DNA of 6,735 nucleotides from the NCBI GenBank assembly GCA_030824095.1, contig JAVBYK010000426.1, forward strand, positions 1 to 6,735, written 5' to 3'. The DNA is from a bacterium (lineage in GTDB: Bacteria > Pseudomonadota > Gammaproteobacteria > Burkholderiales > Burkholderiaceae_C). Of this stretch, positions 1-5,677 are shown piece by piece (the first letter of the stretch is position 1; every line of letters starts with the position of its first letter). Under the pieces are notes generated by a model, which was given only the letters and a program-made list of their open reading frames with translations, was not told the DNA's origin and ran no database searches. Made by a program: the position numbers and the translations under genes.

Positions 1-1232
1 CTCAGGCCAAACGGCTTGTTGATGGCCAGGTCAGCCACCACGGCACAGATCCAGGCCACGGCAATGTTGGAGTACAGACCCAGCACGCTGTTCATGGCCT
101 CGAACAGGTCCATCTCCATCAGCAGCAGCGCAATCGCGCAGTTGAAGATCAGCCACACCACGCGCCCAGGGTGAGAATGCGTGACGCGTGAGAAAAAGTT
201 GGACCAGGCCAGCGAGCCGGCATAGGCATTGGTCACATTGACCTTGAGCTCGGACACGATGACCAGCAGCGCGCTGATCAGCAGCGCCGTGGACGGGTTG
301 GCCACGGCAAACTGGAAGGCGTGGTTGAAGATCTGGATCGGCTCCTTGGCGTCGGCAATCGCCAGGCCCGCCACTACTGCCACCGCAGCCAGCAGTGCAC
401 CGCCAAGCTGCTTGATGAAGGCAATGCCAATCCAGCCAGGGCCTCCGGTCAGCATATTGGCCCACCAGCTCCAGCGGTTGTCGCGTGTGCGCTCGGGCAT
501 GAAGCGCAGGTAGTCCACCTGCTCGCCAATCTGCGCCACCAGCGAGAACGAAATGCCCGCCGCCACGCCAAAGTGCAACCAGTCAAAGCCATTGCTCTTG
601 GACACATCGCCCTGGAAGTTCATCAGCATCTGGATGGCGTCGGGCTGGCGTGTGAACACGTAATAGAACGGCACGATCAGTAGCACCAGCCACACCAGTT
701 GCGTCCAGCGGTGGAAGCGGTTGATGGCCGTGACCCCATAGAACACGATGGGTATCACCACCACCGAACACAGGATGTAGCCCAGCCACAGCGGCACGCC
801 AAAGCACAGCTTGACGGCCTGCGCCATGATGGCGGTCTCCAGCGCGAGAAAGATGAAGGTGAAGGACGCATAGATCAGCGAGGTGAAGGTGGACCCCACA
901 TAGCCAAAACCGGCCGCTCGGGTCAGCAGATCCATGTCGATGCTGTGCTTGGCCGAGTAGTGGCAAATCGGCAGGCCCACGGAAAAGATGATGATGGCGG
1001 CGAACACCATGGCCCAGATCGCGTTGCTGTAGCCAAAATCCAGCAGCAGCAGGGCGCCAATGGCCTCGTAGGACAGGGCCGAGTTGGTGCCGATCATAGT
1101 GGTGCCGATGACGGCGGGCGACCACTTCCGAAAACTGGCCGGCGAGTAGCGCAGCGCGTAGTCTTCAATCGACTCGGTAGCAACCCACTTGTTGTACTGA
1201 CGGCGGGTAGCGTCAACGGATGCTTGTGTCAT
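1..1232 (-). CDS. NCS1 permease-like membrane protein, partial; possible sensory N-terminus of a histidine kinase
   Basis: An open frame starts at ATG 1232-1230 and runs 410 codons without a stop to the left edge, so the C-terminus is missing. A cytoplasmic N-terminus (about residues 1-38, with YNKW at 13-16 and EDYALRYSP at 23-31) is followed by about ten hydrophobic segments, near 40-64, 69-91, 110-140, 145-168, 175-194, 216-234, 262-292, 313-330, 357-374 and 384-403. The segment NAYAGSLAWSNF (335-346) fits the NCS1 purine/cytosine/hydantoin permease family, which are cation-coupled importers in the inner membrane. I recall close relatives of this N-terminal type joined to PAS and histidine-kinase domains; that is memory, not a search. 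The start overlaps the stop of the upstream response regulator (ATGA), with no strong Shine-Dalgarno, so translation is probably coupled. The pairing with a regulator favours a sensor role; a stand-alone transporter is the alternative. The family call is firm and the kinase fusion is inference. Confidence 0.85.
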   Translation of the reverse strand, partial: MTQASVDATRRQYNKWVATESIEDYALRYSPASFRKWSPAVIGTTMIGTNSALSYEAIGALLLLDFGYSNAIWAMVFAAIIIFSVGLPICHYSAKHSIDMDLLTRAAGFGYVGSTFTSLIYASFTFIFLALETAIMAQAVKLCFGVPLWLGYILCSVVVIPIVFYGVTAINRFHRWTQLVWLVLLIVPFYYVFTRQPDAIQMLMNFQGDVSKSNGFDWLHFGVAAGISFSLVAQIGEQVDYLRFMPERTRDNRWSWWANMLTGGPGWIGIAFIKQLGGALLAAVAVVAGLAIADAKEPIQIFNHAFQFAVANPSTALLISALLVIVSELKVNVTNAYAGSLAWSNFFSRVTHSHPGRVVWLIFNCAIALLLMEMDLFEAMNSVLGLYSNIAVAWICAVVADLAINKPFGL

Positions 1233-2398
1233 GGCGCGCTCGGAGTTTGCAGGCGTTCAAGTTGCACGGCCTTGGCGGCCAGGTCGTCATCGGTATCCGC
1301 ATAGCGCGCTGCAATGGCGCGAAAGGCATCCTGGAGTTCGAGGAAGGCATCGACCATGTCGGGGTCGAAATGGCTGCCCCGCCCCTCGGTGATGATGGCC
1401 ACGGCCTTCTCGTGCGGCATCCCGTCCTTGTAGACGCGCCGGCTGATCAGTGCGTCATACACATCGGCCACGGCCATGAGGCGTGCCGAGATCGGAATGG
1501 CTTCTCCGCTCAGGCCCTCGGGGTAGCCACTGCCATCCCATTTTTCCTGGTGGTAGTAGGCAATGTCCTTGGCGTGGCTGAGAAAGTCCACCTCCATGCC
1601 CAGTTGCTTTTCGGCTGCCACGATGGCATCACGACCCAGCGTGGTGTGGGTCTTCATGATCTCGAATTCATCGGGGGTGAAACGCCCCGGCTTGAGCAGA
1701 ATCCGGTCCGGTATACCCACCTTGCCGATGTCATGCAGCGGCGCCGACTTGTACAGCAGATCAATGGTCTGGTCGGTCAAAAAGTAACCAAAGCGGGGGT
1801 GCACCTGGAGCTTCTTCGCCATGACCCGCACATAGTGCTGGGTGCGGCGGATGTGGTTGCCGGTGTCGGAGTCGCGCGTTTCCGCCAGCGACGCCATGGA
1901 CAGGATGGTCACGTCCTGGATGGCAGCCAGTTCCCGCGTGCGGCGTGACACCTCGGTCTCCAGGTAGGCATTCTGATCACGCAGGAAGTCGCCCATTGCC
2001 TTGTTTTCCAGCTGGGTGCGCATGCGCGCCAGCACGATGGGTGGCGATATGGGTTTGGTGATGTAGTCGGCAGCCCCCAGGTCCAGCCCGGTTTGTTCGT
2101 CTTCGGTCTCACTCATGGCCGTCAGGAAGATCACCGGAATGTGCTGAGTGGCGGGGTCGGCCTTCAGCTCACGAATCACGTCGTAGCCGGACATGCCGGG
2201 CATCATGATGTCGAGCAGGATCAGGTCCGGCTTGGGCGTGGAGCGTGCCAGCTTGAGGGCCCGCTCGCCGTGGTTGGCCACCATGACCTTGTAGGTGCCC
2301 TTGAGCAGGGAGGACATCACGGCCAGGTTGTCCGGCGTGTCATCCACCACCAGAATGTTGGCGCGCTCGGAAAAGTCCAATGAATTCGAGTCAGTCAA
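1229..2398 (-). CDS. Response regulator with REC and HD-GYP domains (cyclic-di-GMP phosphodiesterase, RpfG-like)
   Basis: Numbering is from the proposed TTG start at 2398-2396 (389 aa). A receiver domain occupies about residues 13-130, with the acidic pair D19-D20, phosphoacceptor D63 in LILLDIMMPG, T93 and K115. A short linker (about 130-160) leads to an HD-GYP domain: ETRDSDTGNH at 173-182, the HD pair H222-D223 in PLHDIGKVG, HQEKWDGSGYP at 283-293, and VADVYDALISRR at 310-321. The family hydrolyses cyclic-di-GMP with a two- or three-metal site, so phosphorylation probably tunes second-messenger level. One oddity is HQE where many members have HHE. The TTG is preferred because GGGAGG (2404-2409) lies 5 bases before it; the frame could also open at TTG 2434, adding 12 residues, but without such a site. 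The stop overlaps the start of the membrane protein, so the two are one operon and likely partners. The function call is strong; the partner is inferred. Confidence 0.93.
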   Translation of the reverse strand: MTDSNSLDFSERANILVVDDTPDNLAVMSSLLKGTYKVMVANHGERALKLARSTPKPDLILLDIMMPGMSGYDVIRELKADPATQHIPVIFLTAMSETEDEQTGLDLGAADYITKPISPPIVLARMRTQLENKAMGDFLRDQNAYLETEVSRRTRELAAIQDVTILSMASLAETRDSDTGNHIRRTQHYVRVMAKKLQVHPRFGYFLTDQTIDLLYKSAPLHDIGKVGIPDRILLKPGRFTPDEFEIMKTHTTLGRDAIVAAEKQLGMEVDFLSHAKDIAYYHQEKWDGSGYPEGLSGEAIPISARLMAVADVYDALISRRVYKDGMPHEKAVAIITEGRGSHFDPDMVDAFLELQDAFRAIAARYADTDDDLAAKAVQLERLQTPSAP

Positions 2399-2403
2399 TC
2401 GAG

Positions 2404-2409
2404 CCTCCC
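2404..2409 (-). promoter_or_regulatory. Shine-Dalgarno GGGAGG that decides the regulator start
   Basis: On the minus strand GGGAGG sits 5 bases before TTG 2398-2396. The longer alternative start at 2434 has no comparable site, so the shorter TTG-initiated protein is preferred. Confidence 0.7.
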
Positions 2410-2443
2410 GCTGCAAATGGCTTTCAGGGTTCAAGCAGAAAAA

Positions 2444-2455
2444 TGACGTACATCA
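2444..2455. promoter_or_regulatory. Imperfect palindrome, possible operator of the regulator operon
   Basis: The 12-mer TGACGTACATCA has dyad symmetry TGA-x-GTAC-x-TCA with one mismatched pair. It lies about 46 bp upstream of the TTG start, where an operator or promoter element could sit. Short palindromes are common by chance, so this is only a pointer. Confidence 0.2.
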
Positions 2456-2567
2456 ATCGTCGCGCGCAAGTATCGCATTTTGGGGACTCTGCTACGGTTT
2501 TGGTAGCTGGCAGCCATTGAACCCACCTTCACCCAAATTCTTACCTGTAACTGACTACCACACGTTC

Positions 2568-2576
2568 TGTGGATAA
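2568..2576 (-). promoter_or_regulatory. Consensus DnaA box 1 (TTATCCACA)
   Basis: The plus strand reads TGTGGATAA, the exact complement of the high-affinity DnaA 9-mer TTATCCACA. It lies in non-coding DNA and is in the same orientation as a second exact copy 215 bp away. The match is seen directly; binding is inferred. Confidence 0.6.
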
Positions 2577-2582
2577 CCCTGT

Positions 2583-2598
2583 ACGCCCTTTGGGGCGT
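2583..2598. other. GC-rich hairpin, 6-bp stem with 4-base loop
   Basis: ACGCCC (2583-2588) pairs perfectly with GGGCGT (2593-2598) around the loop TTTG. A T-rich run follows about 11 bases later on the plus strand, too far for a canonical intrinsic terminator, and no gene ends here. It may be a structural element of the intergenic region or chance. Confidence 0.3.
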
Positions 2599-2647
2599 CC
2601 AGCACGTACTTTTCTTGTCCAGACGAACAGGATTGGTGCAAAAGCGA

Positions 2648-2669
2648 GGGTTAACCCGAAAATTTTTCG
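2648..2669. promoter_or_regulatory. Adjacent palindromes GGGTTAACCC and CGAAAA-T-TTTTCG
   Basis: GGGTTAACCC (2648-2657) is a perfect 10-bp palindrome. It shares its last base with an odd-length palindrome of arms CGAAAA (2657-2662) and TTTTCG (2664-2669) around T2663. The second is the most AT-rich stretch in the region, and both lie roughly midway between the two DnaA boxes. They could be repressor sites, a promoter core or an easily melted segment. Confidence 0.4.
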
Positions 2670-2710
2670 CGACACTTCACCAATGACAGCGGTTTGTGTG
2701 ATAGCGAAAA
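2664..2710. repeat. Inverted repeat TTTTCGC ... GCGAAAA
   Basis: Arms of 7 bp at 2664-2670 and 2704-2710 are exact reverse complements separated by 33 bp. The left arm overlaps the AT-rich palindrome at 2657-2669, so the same half-site occurs three times within about 55 bp. Repeated half-sites suggest cooperative protein binding, but no protein can be named from the motif. Confidence 0.35.
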
Positions 2711-2782
2711 TTGTGACCTGCTGCCACTCCATCGCTTGCGCGCCTCCACACACCACTTACCCCCCATTTCTGTGGGCCACCT

Positions 2783-2791
2783 TGTGGATAA
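2783..2791 (-). promoter_or_regulatory. Consensus DnaA box 2 (TTATCCACA)
   Basis: A second exact TGTGGATAA on the plus strand, about 120 bp upstream of the panE-like start. Two exact 9-mers in the same orientation within one roughly 500-bp intergenic region are unlikely by chance, which supports a DnaA-related role over coincidence. Confidence 0.6.
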
Positions 2792-2910
2792 CTATGTTCA
2801 CAAGCCTGAAAAGCCGCACCAGTCGTGGGCTTGCACGGAATGCCCTGCAAATGACCAGTACCCGAACGCTGCCAGAATAGAACCACTCTCTACCAGCCCA
2901 AGGAAGCCCA

Positions 2911-3915
2911 GTGAACCAAGTTCCGTCACCATCTCCCTCCCCCAACGCCTTTCCACGTGTCTGCTTGGTTGGTGCTGGCGCCATTGGGGGCTGGATTGGG
3001 GCGCATCTGGCGGACGCCGGTTGCCAGATCAGTGTGCTGGCACGCGGAGCCACATTGACGGCCCTGCAACAGCACGGTCTGCACCTGAGCGACGCCGGGC
3101 ACACCGTGACGGCCCGTGCCAGCGCCGCCGAGCTGGGTGTGCAGGATCTCGTCGTCGTGGCGGTCAAAGCCCCGGCCCTCTCGGAAGTGGCACGCCAGAT
3201 CGGTCCGCTGATCGGCCCGCAAACGGTCGTGTTGACCGCCATGAACGGTGTTCCGTGGTGGTTCTTCCAGGGTTTTGGCGGCGCGTGGCAAGGCCGGCAA
3301 TTGCAGGCGGTAGACCCCAGTGGCGAAATTGCGGCGGCCATTCCTGCGGCGCATGTGATCGGCTGCGTGGTGCATGCCAGTTGCTCGGTGGACGCGCCCG
3401 GCGTGATTCGCCACCATTTCGGCAACGGCCTGATCATCGGCGAGCCCTCGGGACAGGCCACCCAGCGGGTGCAAGCGCTGGCGGCGCTGCTGACACGCGC
3501 CGGGTTTGCCGCGACCGTATCGGCCCAGATCCAGAAGGATGTCTGGTACAAGCTGTGGGGCAATATGACGGTTAACCCCATCAGTGCCCTGACGGGCGCC
3601 ACCACGGACCTGATCCTGGGCGATCCACTGGTACGCGACTTTGTGTCCAAAGTCATGCTGGAGGCCAAGGAGATTGGCGCACGCATTGGCATACCGATTG
3701 ACCAGCAACCCGAAGACCGGCACCAGGTCACACGCAAACTCGGCGCATTCAAGACCTCAATGCTGCAGGACGTGGAGGCCGGCAAGGCCGTGGAGCTGGA
3801 CGCCCTGGTCACCGTGGTCCAGGAGTTGGGCACACTGACCGGCGTAGCCACACCGTTTACCGACGCCCTACTGGGCTTAAGCCGCCTGCAGGCCCGGGTG
3901 CGCGGCCTGTACTGA
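2911..3915 (+). CDS. panE: Ketopantoate reductase family protein (2-dehydropantoate 2-reductase, PanE/ApbA)
   Basis: The 334-aa product has the PanE/ApbA architecture. An N-terminal Rossmann domain carries GAGAIGG at 21-27 (GxGxxG, NADP(H) binding), and K86 and N112 sit at conserved positions. The C-terminal helical domain has catalytic-type K214 in WYKLWGN and the signature SMLQDVEAGKAVELD, with S283 and E295 spaced as in the E. coli enzyme. The family reduces 2-dehydropantoate to pantoate with NADPH in the cytoplasmic pantothenate/CoA pathway. It is longer than the roughly 300-aa E. coli protein: a Pro-Ser-rich lead of about 14 residues precedes the first strand, and there is an aromatic-rich insertion around 115-135. 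No other pantothenate gene is adjacent, so it may be a paralogue acting on another 2-keto acid. GTG is chosen as the start because AGGA (2901-2904) is well placed. Family confidence is high; exact substrate moderate. Confidence 0.9.
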   Translation: MNQVPSPSPSPNAFPRVCLVGAGAIGGWIGAHLADAGCQISVLARGATLTALQQHGLHLSDAGHTVTARASAAELGVQDLVVVAVKAPALSEVARQIGPLIGPQTVVLTAMNGVPWWFFQGFGGAWQGRQLQAVDPSGEIAAAIPAAHVIGCVVHASCSVDAPGVIRHHFGNGLIIGEPSGQATQRVQALAALLTRAGFAATVSAQIQKDVWYKLWGNMTVNPISALTGATTDLILGDPLVRDFVSKVMLEAKEIGARIGIPIDQQPEDRHQVTRKLGAFKTSMLQDVEAGKAVELDALVTVVQELGTLTGVATPFTDALLGLSRLQARVRGLY

Positions 3916-3941
3916 ACTATTTCAACCCAACGGAGATATCC

Positions 3942-4232
3942 ATGGCAACTTACCTGATTGTGGACACCCTGCTCGACCAGCCGGAGATTTACGAAGAATA
4001 CAAACTCAAGGCCAAGCCGCTGGTCGAGCAGTACGGTGGCGAATACCTGGCTCGTGGTGGCAACCTGATCCTGAAGGAAACCGATTTGTGGTCGCCCACC
4101 CGCATGGTGCTGGTGCGCTTTCCCGATACCGCCTCGGCAACCCGCTTTTACGAGTCCGCAGAGTACCAGGCGATTCTGCCGATCAGCAAACAATCCGCCC
4201 GCAGAACCATGGTCATGCTGGAAGGCATATAG
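3942..4232 (+). CDS. DUF1330 family small protein
   Basis: This is a 96-residue protein matching DUF1330, a small dimeric alpha/beta-barrel (ferredoxin-like) family of unproven function. Visible family marks are YEEYKLKAKPLVEQYGG at 17-33, LARGG at 36-40, SPTRMVLVRFP at 51-61 and FYESAEYQ at 69-76. There is no signal peptide or membrane segment, so it is cytoplasmic. The ATG has GGAG (3932-3935) 6 bases upstream, and the gene follows the PanE-like gene by 26 bp on the same strand, so the two are probably co-transcribed. One variation is KETDLWSP where many members have an EG-containing turn (recalled). Some related dimeric-barrel proteins bind small aromatic ligands or act as monooxygenases, but nothing here assigns such activity. 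Confidence 0.88.
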   Translation: MATYLIVDTLLDQPEIYEEYKLKAKPLVEQYGGEYLARGGNLILKETDLWSPTRMVLVRFPDTASATRFYESAEYQAILPISKQSARRTMVMLEGI

Positions 4233-4240
4233 GCAGCCCG

Positions 4241-5068
4241 CTACCAGGAAGCAGGGTCCACCTTGTAATACCCGCACAACTCTCGGTAGAGCGCGGGATA
4301 GTCTGTGTCCAGCGCCTGCGGCTGCTCAAAAAACGCCTCCGAGGCCACTGCAAAGAACTCGGCGGGATCCTTAGCACCATAGTGGTCGAGCAAGCCGTCC
4401 ACACCATGGCGCGCCTCGGCCTGCAATTGCGCATAGGCCGCATGGAATACCCGGGACCAGCGCTGTGGGTCATGCCCCGCATCGCCCAGCATGGGTGGCG
4501 GCGCACCGATGGCCGCACCATTTTCCTGATCCAGCTGATGGGCAAATTCGTGGATCACCACGTTGCGGCCATCATCGGCCACGGCAGCACCCTCCAGCGT
4601 ATCCTGCCACGACAGGATGACCTGCCCCTGAGACCAGGATTCGCCGGACAGCGCCTGCCGCTGTTCACGCTGAACCCCCGCGCTGTCAACCGATGTGCGA
4701 TTGACCACAAAGGCACCGGGGTAGACCAGAATCTGTCGCACATTGGCGAAGTAATCGGTAGACCGGTTCAGAATCAGCAAGCAGGCCTGGGCGGCAATCA
4801 CCACGCGCATTTCTTCGGTGATCTGCAGGCCCGCACAGCCCAGGAAGGACTTCTCGGCAATGAACACCTGCATGTGCTTCTTGAGCTGCATCTGCAGGTG
4901 CTGCGGCAGCTTGCGTACCAGGGGCACGCGCTCACGCAGGATCTTGCGCCATGCAGCCGGGAAGGCTGTCTCGCGCACCCGATTGCGCCGATAGGCCTGC
5001 CAATAGGGCTGTGCCCCCAAACCAACGGCCAGGAGCAGTGCCAGGCCGCAAAACAAGAGAAAGGCCAC
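4241..5068 (-). CDS. mtfA: MtfA-like zinc metallopeptidase (family M90) with N-terminal membrane anchor
   Basis: Numbering is from GTG 5068-5066 (275 aa). Residues 1-19 are strongly hydrophobic, a probable single membrane anchor, followed by a basic stretch (RRNR at 27-30) that would place the domain in the cytoplasm. The catalytic core carries HEFAHQLD at 173-180, giving zinc ligands H173 and H177 and general base E174. Y230 and E237 in HYGAKDPAEFFAV match the E. coli MtfA tyrosine and third zinc-ligand glutamate. YPGAFVVN (116-123) and SGESWSQGQVILSW (141-154) are further family blocks. In E. coli, MtfA is a soluble peptidase tied to the glucose-uptake repressor Mlc; whether that partner applies here is unknown, and the anchor differs from that protein. 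GTG is preferred because GGAG (5077-5080) is 8 bases upstream; TTG 5086 would add 6 residues. It converges on the DUF1330 gene with 8 bp between stops. Confidence 0.9.
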   Translation of the reverse strand: MAFLLFCGLALLLAVGLGAQPYWQAYRRNRVRETAFPAAWRKILRERVPLVRKLPQHLQMQLKKHMQVFIAEKSFLGCAGLQITEEMRVVIAAQACLLILNRSTDYFANVRQILVYPGAFVVNRTSVDSAGVQREQRQALSGESWSQGQVILSWQDTLEGAAVADDGRNVVIHEFAHQLDQENGAAIGAPPPMLGDAGHDPQRWSRVFHAAYAQLQAEARHGVDGLLDHYGAKDPAEFFAVASEAFFEQPQALDTDYPALYRELCGYYKVDPASW

Positions 5069-5076
5069 GGGTTGTG

Positions 5077-5080
5077 CTCC
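5077..5080 (-). promoter_or_regulatory. Shine-Dalgarno GGAG deciding the mtfA start
   Basis: GGAG on the minus strand is 8 bases before GTG 5068. It lies inside the frame that a TTG start at 5086 would use, and that TTG has no close ribosome binding site of its own. Confidence 0.5.
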
Positions 5081-5133
5081 AGTCAAAGCGTGTGTCAGAC
5101 GCCATAACTGGGAGCCAAACCCGTCATTTCAAG

Positions 5134-5574
5134 CTAGCGCGACACCAGCACCGGCACTTTGGATTCGGCCACCACTTTGGTGGACACGCTGCCCAGCATC
5201 AACCGTGCAATGCCGGTGCGCCCGTGCGACCCCAGCACCACCAGGTCTGCACCTTCGGTCTCGGCCGTTTGCACAATGCCGCTGGCAGCACCCACGTCTT
5301 CCACCAGGCGCGCCTGCAGGGTCACCGGCTTGTCGCCCTGTTTGCACAGCGCCTCCACTTGTGCATGGGCCTGCGAGGCCTGCTCCTGGGCTGCCGACAT
5401 ATAGGCCTGAAAGCCCATGGGATTGATTTCGCCCACACCGATGTAGGGATAGGGGTCCACAACGTACACCGCGGTCAACTTGGCGCCATGGGTGCGCGCC
5501 AGCCCCACTGCCAACTGGGCAGCGTGCTCCGAAGCGGCAGAACCATCGGTGGCGAGAAGAATGTGTTTGAACAT
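5134..5574 (-). CDS. Universal stress protein, UspA family, ATP-binding type
   Basis: The 146-aa product is a single Usp domain of usual length. MFKHILLATDGS at 1-12 forms the first strand with the nucleotide-contacting D10. The C-terminal signature GSHGRTGIARLMLGS (116-130) fits the G-2x-G-9x-G-S/T pattern of ATP-binding Usp proteins such as MJ0577, followed by the closing strand VPVLVSR. Such proteins are cytoplasmic homodimers that help cells survive starvation, oxidative or respiratory stress; the mechanism is poorly known. The ATG at 5574-5572 is chosen because GAGG precedes it by 7 bases and the alignment begins at this Met; the frame stays open upstream (to 5649), but those residues look non-coding. 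The gene lies 103 bp after the catalase-like gene and 65 bp before mtfA on the same strand, so a stress operon is possible. Confidence 0.95.
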   Translation of the reverse strand: MFKHILLATDGSAASEHAAQLAVGLARTHGAKLTAVYVVDPYPYIGVGEINPMGFQAYMSAAQEQASQAHAQVEALCKQGDKPVTLQARLVEDVGAASGIVQTAETEGADLVVLGSHGRTGIARLMLGSVSTKVVAESKVPVLVSR

Positions 5575-5609
5575 GTGAGTGCCTCGTAAAAAGTATGGAT
5601 ATGTACCAC

Positions 5610-5640
5610 GGAATGGTGCACCTGTTGGGCGCTGCATTCC
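5610..5640. promoter_or_regulatory. Inverted repeat GGAATG ... CATTCC upstream of the stress protein
   Basis: Six-bp arms at 5610-5615 and 5635-5640 are exact reverse complements with a 19-bp centre. They lie 36-66 bp upstream of the universal stress protein start, in the 103-bp gap after the catalase-like gene. An operator or a weak stem-loop between two genes would fit; there is no T-tract to make it a standard terminator. Confidence 0.25.
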
Positions 5641-5677
5641 TTGACGCACGACAGTTTAGAGGCATTTCACCGCGCGC

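Larger units (their letters stand above)
2399..2910. other. 512-bp divergent intergenic region with two DnaA boxes and palindromes
   Basis: This stretch separates the minus-strand regulator operon from the plus-strand panE-like gene, so it must contain promoters in both directions, although I could not identify convincing -35/-10 pairs. Open frames crossing it have no ribosome binding site, no recognisable domain and unconvincing composition. It contains two exact DnaA 9-mers, a perfect 10-bp palindrome next to an AT-rich 13-bp near-palindrome, a wider dyad of TTTTCGC/GCGAAAA, and a small GC hairpin. It looks less GC-rich than its flanks. The density of protein-binding-like symmetry exceeds what two ordinary promoters need. 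See the individual entries. Confidence 0.75.

Noticed and set aside
1040..1060. CAG-repeat-like run
   Set aside because: It encodes consecutive leucines in a membrane segment of the permease-like protein and needs no separate explanation.
583..1125. Minus- and plus-strand frames within the first 1.2 kb
   Set aside because: The frame from ATG 1232 to the window edge has clear NCS1 membrane-segment structure and motifs; the others are its shadows.
2569..2880. A 103-codon plus-strand frame in the intergenic region
   Set aside because: No ribosome binding site, no domain, and it overlaps DnaA boxes and palindromes; more likely chance.
2399..2910. A firm call of chromosomal replication origin
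   Set aside because: Only two exact DnaA boxes are present and none of the usual origin-linked genes is in view; kept as a hypothesis only.
4233..4240. Terminator between the convergent DUF1330 and mtfA genes
   Set aside because: The gap is 8 bp and neither strand shows a GC stem followed by a T-tract near the stops.
2757..4277. A 506-codon open frame on the minus strand opposite the PanE-like and DUF1330 genes
   Set aside because: It is antisense to two genes with clear families and good ribosome binding sites; its translation has no recognisable domain and is the kind of long spurious frame produced by high GC content.
4088..5107. A 339-codon plus-strand open frame overlapping DUF1330 and lying antisense to mtfA
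   Set aside because: The opposite strand encodes an M90 peptidase with a complete HExxH site; this frame shows no domain and starts inside the DUF1330 gene.
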